Source of the DNA: Anthonomus grandis grandis
Lineage: Eukaryota > Arthropoda > Insecta > Coleoptera > Curculionidae
Length of the DNA: 64,000 nucleotides
Direction of reading: 5' to 3'
Assembly: GCF_022605725.1 (NCBI RefSeq)
Contig: NC_065554.1
Coordinates: 13,659,100 to 13,723,099 of the forward strand
Under the pieces are notes generated by a model. It saw nothing but the letters and a program-made list of their open reading frames with translations, made no database searches and was not told where the DNA came from. The translations under genes and the position numbers were made by a program. Each line of letters begins with the position of its first letter. Position 1 is the stretch's first letter. Shown here piece after piece: positions 34,834 through 44,769 of the stretch.

Positions 34834-35352
34834 TTAGTCCTTAATTTCTAGTTTATTAAATACGCTCATTGCTGATCCATCAGGTCCAATTCCATATAAG
34901 TCTGGTGCGTCCACAATATACTGATCAGGCTCTGACTGAGGAAGAGGTCTTACCATCCGAGCCCTTTTTTTAAATTTTGGGGGTAATTTGGGAGGAAAAA
35001 CTTCTTGTTTTTCTGCCAACAATTCATTACTGGTAGATTTCGAACCATCAATTTCACTTGTAGCTTTAGATAACTGAACGATTTCTTCAGTAGCGTTATC
35101 ATCATTTTGAATAGAGTGCAATGCTTCTACTTCTAGCACTGGGTTGGACATAGATTGATCTTTATTAGACTTATTTTCTTCATGTTTTATCAAACCTGGT
35201 ATTTCCAACTCAGATCTACATGATTCTGATTTAACATTTTGTTCTGATTGGGATTCTTTGGTTTCTTCTGCAGACGTTGATAATAAGTTATTGGCACAAC
35301 ACTGGTTTAACATAGTTTCACTATTGTGAAGAGATTCACTTGGCAACGACAT
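34834..35352 (-). CDS. Single-exon gene for 172-aa protein with C-terminal GPDGS/FNKL motif
   Basis: The frame is complete, from ATG (complement of 35352) to TAA. The first ~115 residues are Ser/Glu/Asn-rich and probably disordered. A basic proline-rich segment follows (FPPKLPPKFKKRARMVRPLP, about residues 118-137). The C-terminus, roughly residues 146-172, is VDAPDLYGIGPDGS followed by SVFNKLEIKD. There is no signal peptide or membrane segment. The C-terminal motif matches the 40-aa ORF at 51954-52076 and decayed copies at 52.18 and 62.05 kb. That supports a real coding family rather than chance. No known family is recognised. TTTATAAAT near 35467-35475 (minus strand) could be its TATA box, and GATA-type sites lie just upstream. 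Confidence 0.75.
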   Translation of the reverse strand: MSLPSESLHNSETMLNQCCANNLLSTSAEETKESQSEQNVKSESCRSELEIPGLIKHEENKSNKDQSMSNPVLEVEALHSIQNDDNATEEIVQLSKATSEIDGSKSTSNELLAEKQEVFPPKLPPKFKKRARMVRPLPQSEPDQYIVDAPDLYGIGPDGSAMSVFNKLEIKD

Positions 35353-35466
35353 TATCTTATATTCGAGAAAGTGGAAATTTGAAAAGGCTGGTGATACAAG
35401 TGGTAGTAAATTTTAGTGTGATTCTATCAAAGTCAGTTTACTAACTAATAAAAATTACACCAGTTT

Positions 35467-35476
35467 ATTTATAAAG
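35467..35476 (-). promoter_or_regulatory. Candidate TATA box of the 34834-35352 gene
   Basis: The minus strand reads CTTTATAAATAAA about 115 bp upstream of the start codon, with CTTATCTTATC (two GATA sites) about 25 bp further upstream. Position and composition fit a core promoter; no initiator was defined. Confidence 0.3.
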
Positions 35477-35479
35477 ATG

Positions 35480-37249
35480 GTCGATTCCTTGATAAGATAA
35501 GCCGGGCGTTTGCACAAGTGGTATTGTCTGATATGTACGACCGTTTATACTGCTTAAAAAAAGTAAAATAAATTTACGATAATTCAAATATTATATTGAA
35601 TAGGTGTTAATTAGATCATGTAATTAACTATTCGACTAGCATTTATTGACTAGCGACTGATACGATGTCTATAAGTACTTCAAAATACAATAAAGACAGA
35701 CTTTATTTGCATTTTGATTTTGGGACACTGTGTAGTCCCATACTCATTCAGATCCAGAAGGTTTAATAAAAAAAATACCGATATATAGTCATTTCTTATC
35801 AAATTGTTACTTTCAGCTCAAATCCCATAAATTTGACTACTCCAGGCAATTTTAGGTATATAGAAATTATCTTGGTCCTCACGCTATAAGCTACAGTAAT
35901 TTCAAAAAGTCAAACTCCATATGTTCCAAAATATTTACAAATAGCCACTATTTCAAAAATAATAATGAAATATTATTTCTACAACCCTTATGAGTTTTCT
36001 TTTTACCAATAGTTCTCTTCATTTTTATAATTTACTGGCTGTTTTTAATCACCGAGTATGTTGAATAGAAGTGACGTTGAAGTCCAGATTTGCAACGTCA
36101 CACTTCTAATTTGGCATGCAAGCTTGACATAAAAAACTAAGGGTTTGAAAAATTTTTATCAAAGATATTTGTTGAGTTGCTATTAGAATCATTGAAATCA
36201 CTTATATTGCCTATAGTGTCCCAATGTTCTTATTTAATGAGCAGAATTAATGATTTTATGGTATCCTAATATTTTCAAAAACAACTTTTTTAAGCAGTAT
36301 ATTTTATGCAATAATACCCTAATTTTATATGAATATACTCACTAAAATTGCTTACTAAGAATCGTTTTAAAAGAACCCCTATAAAACCATGCTAAGGTGC
36401 AGTTCTTATAATTTAAACGAGAAAGCCCCAGTTCAGAAAACTGCAATTTGATTTTGGGAAAACGTGTGATGTGTAATAATAATTGACAATATAAGTACTC
36501 ATAACCGGCTATAGTCAACTACCGCCAGATTAATTGGTTTTTACGATTACCGATTTTTCACAGAATATGAAAAGTAAATTAAAATTAGTACTCTTCAATT
36601 GCATAAGGTATTTAAAATTAAAGGCAATAGCTTTTAGATATATATGGTCAGCTGAATCATCGGATTTAAGCCTTGTTGATGATTTTTGAGCAAAAAATTA
36701 AAAAACTAATTTCCTAAGAAACTTCTTAAGCTAAAAAAAATAGAACACTAAAAGAGAAAGAAAGCAGAAAATTAAAAGGCTTAAGACAATTAAATACTAG
36801 AGAAAAAACAGCAGAAAATCCTGACGATGATTATGTAGAATAAGCTATAAATAAGTGCATGAAAGATGAATTTTAAAAAATGCTAATAATTGTATTTATT
36901 TGCACACTGTCTCTTAATTTCGGTAAACCTACATTTCAGTATGTCATTGAGATTATGAACAGAGTTGTGCTAAATTTGTATTGTGTAAGATTTGTCATCT
37001 TGTTTCAAACTTGCGCGCACGAAGAGTTTCAAAAGTTGCAAAATTTAAGTCGACTCAATATTTACATAACGCAATATTTATATTTACATAATAATTGCAA
37101 ATATTCTGAACGTCTTTTTTCCTATCAACTTCTTATGTAAAACCCTTTAGAAAAAACCATGAGATAAACCAAAATTTGTCTCTTTTACATTTAAATCAAA
37201 AGAATCAGAAAAATTGAGACTTTACTTAGAAAGAATATTGCAAGCCTTA
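35480..37249. other. Intergenic, nothing clearly coding
   Basis: A short inverted repeat lies at about 36067-36107 (AGAAGTG.ACGTTG against CAACGTCACACTTCT). The stretch 36700-37135 has a coding-like plus-strand composition (LRQLNTREKTAENPDDDYVE near 36790-36840) but is broken by stops and not recognised. Confidence 0.35.
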
Positions 37250-37318
37250 GGTCCCTTAAGAAAGCCACACACATACAGTTTTTCCTTAAGGCAAAACTGT
37301 GCAGTTTGGTCTTAAGGA

Positions 37319-39552
37319 TTGCCTTTAAATGCGGATGCCTCATACACACGGACTGAAATTTTACGTCAGTTCATTTCGGCAACTATGGCATCTACCAACG
37401 ATGATGCTCTGGCGTTTATTGGTTGGCTTATGGTGAAAAAGTGGGCCAAAACTTGTGAAAAAAAGCATAATCAAAGAAGTGTCTGGGCAAAAGGATGGTT
37501 AATGAAGAGAAACAAATACTCCCATATAAATCTCCTTTCCGCGTTAAAGGTTTGTCCTAAAGGTTGGCACAATTATTTGAGAATGGACGAGCAAAGCTAT
37601 TTAAATTTATTATCATTGGTTACCCCTTTGATTAACAAAAAAGATACAGTAATGCGACGAGCCATTTCCCCCCATGAAAGGCTTACAGCGACCTTGAGGT
37701 TTTTGGCTACTGGCAGAACGTACGAAGACCTCAAGTATGCAACAATAATTTTTCCTCAAGCACTTGGTTACATATTTCCAGAAACGTGCAGAGCTATATA
37801 TCAAGCCCTCCACAGGGATTTCTTAAAGGTAAGAAATAACTATATTTTACATATTATAAAGCTTTAATTTGTCAACATTAAACTTATTTAATAGCTATGT
37901 TTTTTTTACAATCGTTTCAATTATTAATGTTCTCCGCAAAATTCGAGAAAAATGATCCTACGCTTTGATGGTCTTCTGATAAATTATTATTTATGCCTGA
38001 TGATTGACGCTGGTTATTTTGTACACGTCCTAGGTCGGGGCTGGGCGAACTCGAATAACTTAACGGACTTTCTTAACATAGTATCTGGACGATCGTAGCA
38101 GTCAAATTGACGTCGAATTGGTATATTTGTAGCCTCATCAACAAGTTAATGCGTCACAGTTAACTGACCCATTTCGGCTTGAAAAAAAGTATCATTCACT
38201 ATTTTTTCAGCTATGAGCATTTGCCGTTTTGGAAGCCCTCGGAATTTTATAGCAATGGCCTTTACAATATCGTCGAACCGGTCTTCGTCAAGTGGTGGCC
38301 TTTTGAAGTGATCTTTTACCGATTGCAATATCTCATTTTCCAAAACTTGTTGTTGTGATGTTTGAACCCTTCCTTTCATTCATAACTGAGAGCGAGGTGT
38401 CGGTGCAGAACTTCCTGCGACTGGTTCAGATGATGTTTCTTCATAATTAGCAGAAGTACTTTGGGTTTCACTGTTTTGGGATGATTCGTTTTGCGATAAT
38501 TCATCTAAATGTTTCTGAAACAATTAAGGAAACACGTTTAACAATCGTACACTGTTTTTCGTCAGTTTAATGGAAATACGCATGCATATCTCCTCAATTA
38601 TTGGGACCTTAAATAATTGCCGTTATTTTTGTCTCAAAAAGTACCACCTCGCAACTATGGTTAACATAGTTGCGAGGTATGGTTAACATATTATAAAGAT
38701 AATACTGTTCCATACATTATATAGTTTGTTTTTATTGTTTCAGTTCCCTCAGACTGAAGAAGAGTGGAAAAATATTGCAAATGATTTCGAAATAAAATGG
38801 AATTTTTCACACTGCGTTGGAGCTATGGATGGGAATATATAACTATTATACCGCCTGCTGGCAGTGGCTCCGAATTCTGTAACTACAAAGGAAGGCATAG
38901 CATGGTTGTACTCGCCATAGCTGACGCTAATTATCGATTCATATTGTGTGACTTTGGTACTAACGGTAGGATTTCAGATGGCGGTGTTTTGAAGAATACC
39001 AAATTATTCGAAAAACTTTTCAATAATCGTCTTCCTATACCTCCAGCAGGTATAATTAGGAACTCAAATACAACTACACCATATGTGTTTATAGCGGATG
39101 ATGCTTTTCCTTTGAGAAAAGATATGATGAAACCTTTTAGGCAAGCTGACCTTATTTCACAGGCTCGGAGAATATATAACTATCGCTTGTCGCGAGCGAG
39201 ACGCATTGTCGAAAGTTTATTTGGAATTTTGGTTGCAAGATTCCGAAAATATCACACGGCAATCAATGTGAAACCCAAAAACATTGAAGATGTGGTAATG
39301 GCCTGATGTGTCCTGCACAGTTATTTAATGAAAACTCGATCCAGCTGTTATGCCCCTTCGGAATGTTTCGACAGCGAAAATGCACATGAAGGTACAACAA
39401 CTTCAGGATATGAGGCAAATAATGTATATGTACATGGCTTAAACCTAAACAATCCAGGAGGCATGGCTCGTGCGGCAAAAAAAGTGAGAGAAGATTTTAT
39501 GAACTATTTTGCTAATGAAGGCCAAGTACCGTGGCAACTGAATTTCATTTAA
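37319..39552 (+). pseudogene. PIF/Harbinger (HARBI1-like, DDE_Tnp_4) transposase, lightly damaged
   Basis: Exon 1 (to 37828) encodes an N-terminus with GWHNYLRMDEQSYLNLL, ISPHERLTATLRFLATG and IFPETCRAIYQ. The better start is probably the ATG at 37385. A 915-bp intron ends at AG 38743, and exon 2 continues FPQTEEEWKNIANDFEIKWN. The catalytic triad is visible: Asp in CVGAMDG (38820s), Asp in CDFGTNGRISDGG, and Glu in RRIVESLFGIL. A one-base loss after MDG (about 38831) shifts the frame. A TGA at 39304-39306 replaces a Cys codon in the usual ACCVLHN-type motif. The frame then runs on to TAA at 39550-39552. It would be full length without these two changes. Confidence 0.85.
38646..38689. repeat. 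Hairpin with duplicated ATGGTTAACAT
   Basis: ACCTCGCAACT at 38646-38656 is followed by ATGGTTAACAT, then the inverse AGTTGCGAGGT, then ATGGTTAACAT again (38679-38689). The stem is 14 bp with a 5-nt loop. The inserted 22 bp consist entirely of a copied inverse flank plus a direct copy. It lies in the transposase intron of the Harbinger element. Confidence 0.8.
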
Positions 39553-39622
39553 AACTCTATAGGTATGTGTTGTGTGTTATTTAGTTAGATGCCATTATTA
39601 ATTGCATTGTGCTGTATAAAGT

Positions 39623-39743
39623 AGGGTGATGTACACAATATCGAAATACCTACTTACCTATAAGTATTCTATCGAAAGACATATAGATTTTTTTGATAGA
39701 ATGTAGGTATATAAATATTTCGATATTGTGAACATCACACCTT
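39623..39743. repeat. ~120-bp foldback element
   Basis: Two arms of roughly 55 bp pair with a few gaps: ATGT.CACAATATCGAAATA and TATTCTATC.AAA on the left, inverse on the right. AAAGT occurs just outside both ends and may be a target duplication. It sits between the two Harbinger genes and resembles a MITE. Confidence 0.6.
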
Positions 39744-40565
39744 AAAGTCAGTAATATATGATTCTCAAAATATGACCCTGATTTATGAACCCTTTTTTTG
39801 AAAAACTTACCTGGGTGTTAATATCATCGTTGATATCATCATTATCGCTGTCTAACTTTGAGCGGTTAGTTCGAGCAATATCTTGATCACCTAGGAAACT
39901 AAATAAAAATACAATTTAGTAAGCATTTAACCAGAGAAACTATGTCGGTCGGTAGCGAGCTAAATAATAGTAATACTAATGCAGAAAAAGCTTACCTTAA
40001 CATCCGAAAGTACCACAGCTTCGGCTTGTATACGTCGTCACTTGACGCTTCTGACTTCAAAGAGTCTTTAAGTTTTTTATTTTTCTTTCTATAGGCACTT
40101 CTCAGGTTATTTATTTTTTTGATCACAGCATCTTTTGTAGCATTCGGCTCAATCTCTTTTAATTTCTCTGCCAATCTTGCATATCCCGCATTTTTTTTTA
40201 TTTCTGTCGTGGTATTCCTTGCACTTTGTTTGCCAAGGGCAAAACTCGCTTTCATATATTTTAATAAAATCTTCTACAAATTGACGGCTCATAGTTTTGT
40301 AATCACGCACGGGATTAATCTAGCAAAAACTAATCATATACTGATAAATTACCCTACGATACTACCACACATGCCGAGTTTGGCCTGTTCAGACAAGTCT
40401 GCGCAGTTATTCACGATGGTTTTTCGATCAGGATTTTGTGGACTGTACAGTCCGTCGGCAGCCTCAAGGTTTTCACCACAAACGTTGAGGAAAAACTCAA
40501 GGCTTGAACTGCGCAGTCCAAACCTTGAGGAAAAACTGTATGTGTGTGGCTGCCTTAAGCTATCC

Positions 40566-42233
40566 AATGTTACTACCAGATTTTTAAACTGAATTCAAAT
40601 GAGTTTAAACTCATTTTTAATTTGGTAGTGTCAACGAGTTTACATACTAGGAGACTACATAATAAAATAAAAGTCGTAAAATAAATAAAAATTATTTATT
40701 TTGCATCGTTATTTAACTGAATTAAAAAACGGGTGTTTATTGGGGCAGTACTCACTTCATAGTGTCAATTCTGTTATAGAATTCCATATCAATCTTAAAT
40801 ACAACTTTGTATTTAAGATTTTTTGAGTTTATAGTAGTTAAGTTAGAATAAGTCCCCCCTGTGGTACACTTAAAGTAGCTTTTATTTAACTTAAAATGTG
40901 CTTAAGGCTTTCTACATTTCAACAACTTTCAGTAAGATAGGAAGAAATAGGAAGAACCAAAGAGAATATTCAAAAGTCGAGAAGACAGCCCCAAATGAAT
41001 AAAATTAAAGATGCACTTTTCAAGGATATATTGGAGGTAAAACATATTTCGGGTACAAATTGGCGATTACTTTTGTTTATTTATTTTTTTAAATTTTAAG
41101 ATCAAAACTAAAAGTTTATTTGAAACAAAATAATTTAACGTTCGAATATAATTTTCCTAAATTATAGCTACTTTATAAATCTTTGTCTACATGACAAGAT
41201 TTGGCATCAGAAATTGATGATAAGTATAGTATAATCCTTTTATTTCTATGCAATTTTGTAAATAAAAAAAATATATGTATATTAAGTTACAATAAATATC
41301 TCTATTGAGATTATATTACCAATAAATAATTGTAGTTAGTTAATATATGCACTTGTATCATTTTAAAAATTTATGTTATAATTATTATAAATTAACCGGA
41401 TACGTTTCTAATGTTTGCTTTAATCTGATAAGCTCATTTCCTTTTATGAATCATAGATAAACAGGCTAAGGTAAATATTACCTTAAATGGAATATATATA
41501 AGGTATGCGGTAAATTATTTCTTAACTAAATATTAGTATAAGAATTTATGATTTCACAAATGGAGAGTGGGAATTACCGAATGGCTAATGAGAAAAATAG
41601 TTAAAAGAAATGAGCCTTTTTTTATACTCGGACCATAAAAGCCAAGGATTTTTTTAAGGGATTGCTAAGGATGACAAATTAAAGATCAGTGAGATATATA
41701 TGAAAACCCTAATAACCCATAACTAATAATAACCAAAATTACGGAAAAATAGCTATGGATGTACGTAATGTGGATACATATTGATATGACTTCACGAATT
41801 TCATTTAATTTAATGCACAAAAAAGGCATAAAGGGTTAAATCCTAAAATATGGGATAAATTTAGTTCATGATAGTTGTATATATACACACACAGTATTGA
41901 AAAAAATATAGCATCAATTTATTTTTCAGATCATGGTAAAGACCAATTGCAAAGAGTAGAACAAATAAGGGATCAATTGACTAATGATCAGTTTATAATA
42001 TTATGGCATCCAACTTAGAAAAATGTATAAGAATCGATGCATACGATACACAGCACTTTTTGAGTCTTTCGTTACATTAATTACTTATTATTATTGCATA
42101 ATAACTGTTTTTCAAATTTCTATAGTTATATTCAAAGTAACACCAAATATAAAGCAGCTGTGTAAAACCCTAACAAGTACAAAATACTATTACAGGTACT
42201 AAATGAATATAAGATCATAAAAACTGAAATATT
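40566..42233. other. AT-rich sequence, nothing recognised
   Basis: Short palindromes such as GAGTTTAAACTC (near 40600) occur, but no gene, repeat family or RNA was identified. Confidence 0.4.
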
Positions 42234-42412
42234 ATACAGCGTGTTTCTTAACCTATATGCATAAAATAATTGAGAAATTATTGCTGACGGCAAATAATGA
42301 CTAATAGTGAAAAAAAAATTTAGTAAAATAGTTTTAGTTACGGAGATAAACGACTTATTAATTAAAATTTAAAAAAAACGTAAATTCTCCAAGATAAATG
42401 TTTATTTAACTA

Positions 42413-43545
42413 TTATAGTAACTGTTCGAAGTTATTTCTATGACTTTCAATACATAATTGAGCACGCCTAATCCAAGAGTTGCAGACAGCAGCTAATCCA
42501 GGTTGTAGTCGAATTTCCTCGGCGGCAGCAAATAGCCGATTTCTTAATGCTTGTTCATTGTCAACTTCGGTTACATACACCAGAGATTTTAGGTGGCCCC
42601 AAGAATAAAAGTCAAGCGGATTAAGGTCGGGTGATCGAGGAGGCCATCCAATTGGACCACCTCGGCCTATCCATCGTTCGGGGCACATTTGATCCAAATG
42701 CCGTCGCACTGGTCGCGCAAAATGTGGTGGAGCACCATCGTGAAGAAACCACAAATTCTGCCTAATGTGAAGAGGGACTTCTTCAAGGAGTACCGGCAAA
42801 TTTTGTCGCAAGAATTGTAAATAAAGAGCACCAGTTAAACAATTATCCAAAATGAAAGGGCCAATAAGTATTCCGTTTACAATTCCAGCCCACACATTTA
42901 CTGAAAATCGTTTTTGAAAGTTTGTTCGCCGAATGGCATGCGAATTTTCAACTGCCCAAAAATGCATGTTGCGAAAATTGTGAATACCATTGCGTGTGAT
43001 AATTGCTTCATCCGTAGCTAAAATGTTCCTGGTAGAGTTTGGGTTTAACTGCTGCTGATGTAACAACCACTCGTAAAAGTTTACTCGAGGCGCATGATCC
43101 CTTGGAAGTAAAGCTTGTACCCTTTGGACGTGAAATGGATACAGTAATTCATGCTTTAAAATTCGCCAAACTGTGACTGGTGATAATCCAAATTGTGTTG
43201 CAATTGTTCTAGTGCTTATGTCAGGATGCTCTTTGATGATATCTAAAATCAAATTCTCCAGATTTAAAATGCGCCTAGGTCTAATGGCTCCACCATGTTG
43301 CCCTGGCCTCGGCCGCAAATGTCCAGTTTCTCTACCCCGCTGAACCACACGCAAAAAAGCTTTACGCGACGGATGATACCACAGATGTAAATAGCTCCGC
43401 ACGTGCGGAGCTATTTACATCTGTGATGATACCTATGAGGAAACCTTTGTGCATAAAGATTAGCTGCAGCCACACTGTTTTGTCTTAATTTCCCGTATGC
43501 CAGTAACATGTCCATTAGTTCCTTATTTGAACAATTATGCGGCAT
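42413..43545 (-). pseudogene. Mariner-type transposase disrupted only by a 53-bp palindromic insertion
   Basis: The original start is the ATG at 43545-43543 (MPHNCSNKELMDMLLAYG). After FPHRYH the frame is broken by the hairpin at 43381-43424. Downstream, 315 aa run uninterrupted to 42413: a helix-turn-helix (FGLSPVTVWRILKHELLYP), first catalytic Asp in ILATDEAIITR, second in WFLHDGAPPHF and third in WPPRSPDLNPLDFYSWG. About 36 residues separate the second and third. The open frame from 43402 begins inside the hairpin and is not the natural start. Removing the hairpin and one 9-bp repeat restores HRYHPSRKAFL, the family motif. Confidence 0.85.
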
Positions 43546-43792
43546 AATTTTAATAAAAAACGAAATACGACCACAACTGTATCAACTGATAGCAAAGTAG
43601 GTACCACTAAACATAATAAACATCATCCGGACTTGAAAAAAGAATTATCTCAGAAACTAAAAATATTTTACTTAAATTTTTTTCACTATTAGTAATTATT
43701 TATCATTAGCAATAATTTCCCAAGTTTATGCGTATACGTTAAGAAATACCCTGTGGATTTAGATTAACGCTTGAAATAAAATAACCACACGT
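43020..43792. repeat. Tandem duplication, unit 1 (773 bp)
   Basis: The unit contains the 5' part of the transposase, the hairpin insertion, the right terminal repeat and about 35 bp of flank. It is repeated at 43793-44565. A single difference (CTTATTTG versus CTCATTTG near 43522/44295) was noticed by eye, so the duplication is recent. Confidence 0.9.
43372..43433. repeat. 44-bp perfect palindrome flanked by 9-bp direct repeats
   Basis: GATGATACC at 43372-43380 and 43425-43433 flank a perfectly self-complementary 44-bp sequence (arms begin ACAGATGTAAATAGC; centre GCACGTGC). It interrupts the transposase frame; excision of 53 bp restores it. Confidence 0.95.
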
Positions 43793-44565
43793 AAAATGTT
43801 CCTGGTAGAGTTTGGGTTTAACTGCTGCTGATGTAACAACCACTCGTAAAAGTTTACTCGAGGCGCATGATCCCTTGGAAGTAAAGCTTGTACCCTTTGG
43901 ACGTGAAATGGATACAGTAATTCATGCTTTAAAATTCGCCAAACTGTGACTGGTGATAATCCAAATTGTGTTGCAATTGTTCTAGTGCTTATGTCAGGAT
44001 GCTCTTTGATGATATCTAAAATCAAATTCTCCAGATTTAAAATGCGCCTAGGTCTAATGGCTCCACCATGTTGCCCTGGCCTCGGCCGCAAATGTCCAGT
44101 TTCTCTACCCCGCTGAACCACACGCAAAAAAGCTTTACGCGACGGATGATACCACAGATGTAAATAGCTCCGCACGTGCGGAGCTATTTACATCTGTGAT
44201 GATACCTATGAGGAAACCTTTGTGCATAAAGATTAGCTGCAGCCACACTGTTTTGTCTTAATTTCCCGTATGCCAGTAACATGTCCATTAGTTCCTCATT
44301 TGAACAATTATGCGGCATAATTTTAATAAAAAACGAAATACGACCACAACTGTATCAACTGATAGCAAAGTAGGTACCACTAAACATAATAAACATCATC
44401 CGGACTTGAAAAAAGAATTATCTCAGAAACTAAAAATATTTTACTTAAATTTTTTTCACTATTAGTAATTATTTATCATTAGCAATAATTTCCCAAGTTT
44501 ATGCGTATACGTTAAGAAATACCCTGTGGATTTAGATTAACGCTTGAAATAAAATAACCACACGT
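43793..44565. repeat. Tandem duplication, unit 2, with truncated transposase copy
   Basis: This is the second 773-bp unit. It carries a minus-strand transposase N-terminal fragment (138-aa frame 44175-43759) that reads out of the family sequence at the junction (RNIL then unrelated residues), and its own copy of the hairpin. It has no catalytic domain. Confidence 0.9.
44145..44206. repeat. Duplicated copy of the 44-bp palindrome and its flanks
   Basis: Identical to 43372-43433 and carried by the 773-bp tandem duplication, so the palindrome was inserted before the duplication. Confidence 0.95.
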
Positions 44566-44769
44566 TCTCTCTGGGCACGTTTAATTATGAGGGTATCTAC
44601 AGGGTGATCGAATAAATCCAATATCTTAAATTGCTTTTTAAATCGCTCGGATCCGTCGATTTAATTTTTTTTCGGTTCATATTTTAGGAGAAAAGAATTT
44701 TATATAGGGTGTCTCCAAAAAGCTTTGATATATTTTTTTTATTGCAACCCAATTTGATAATAACGACAC

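Larger units (their letters stand above)
38146..40292 (-). pseudogene. Harbinger-associated MADF-like DNA-binding protein, lightly damaged
   Basis: Three exons join in phase on the minus strand: 40292-39996, 39898-39811 and 38514-38146. The first encodes a MADF-type domain (FVEDFIKIYESEFCPWQ, then NAGYARLAEKLKEIEP and VIKKINNLRSAYRK), with a one-base slip in an A-run near 40195. The middle exon is Asp/Asn-rich. The last is Ser/Glu-rich and ends in a BESS-like helical tail (DHFKRPPLDEDRFDDIVK, GLPKRQMLIAEKIVND). A TGA lies between SQL and MKGRV near 38380. In PIF/Harbinger elements the Myb/MADF protein partners the transposase for DNA binding and nuclear import; that role is family knowledge. 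Confidence 0.75.
37250..40565 (+). mobile_element. PIF/Harbinger element with both genes
   Basis: Inverted ends of about 65 bp match at 37250-37318 and 40495-40565. The shared blocks are CTTAAG, AGCCACACACATACAGTTTT and TCC.TAAGG/TCCTCAAGG. Inside are a HARBI1-type transposase on the plus strand and a MADF-like DNA-binding partner on the minus strand. The partner's final exon lies inside the transposase intron and its other exons lie beyond the transposase stop. The flanking trinucleotides (TTA left, AAT right) do not match perfectly, so the ends are approximate. Each gene has only one or two disabling changes. Confidence 0.85.
42234..43757 (-). mobile_element. IS630-Tc1-mariner element with ~125-bp terminal inverted repeats
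   Basis: The left arm (42234-42355) and right arm (about 43635-43757) are inverted copies. They share TTTCTTAAC, GCATAAA, GAAATTATTGCT, ACTAATAGTGAAAAAA and TTTTAGTT. Outer ends read ACAGCGTG on the left and, inverted, ACAGGGTA on the right. The transposase on the minus strand fills the interior. The right 60% is duplicated in tandem immediately downstream. Confidence 0.9.

Noticed and set aside
42413..43402. Apparent 329-aa transposase start inside the palindrome (MRSYLHLWYHPSRK)
   Set aside because: The first residues are encoded by the inserted hairpin; the natural start is the ATG at 43545.
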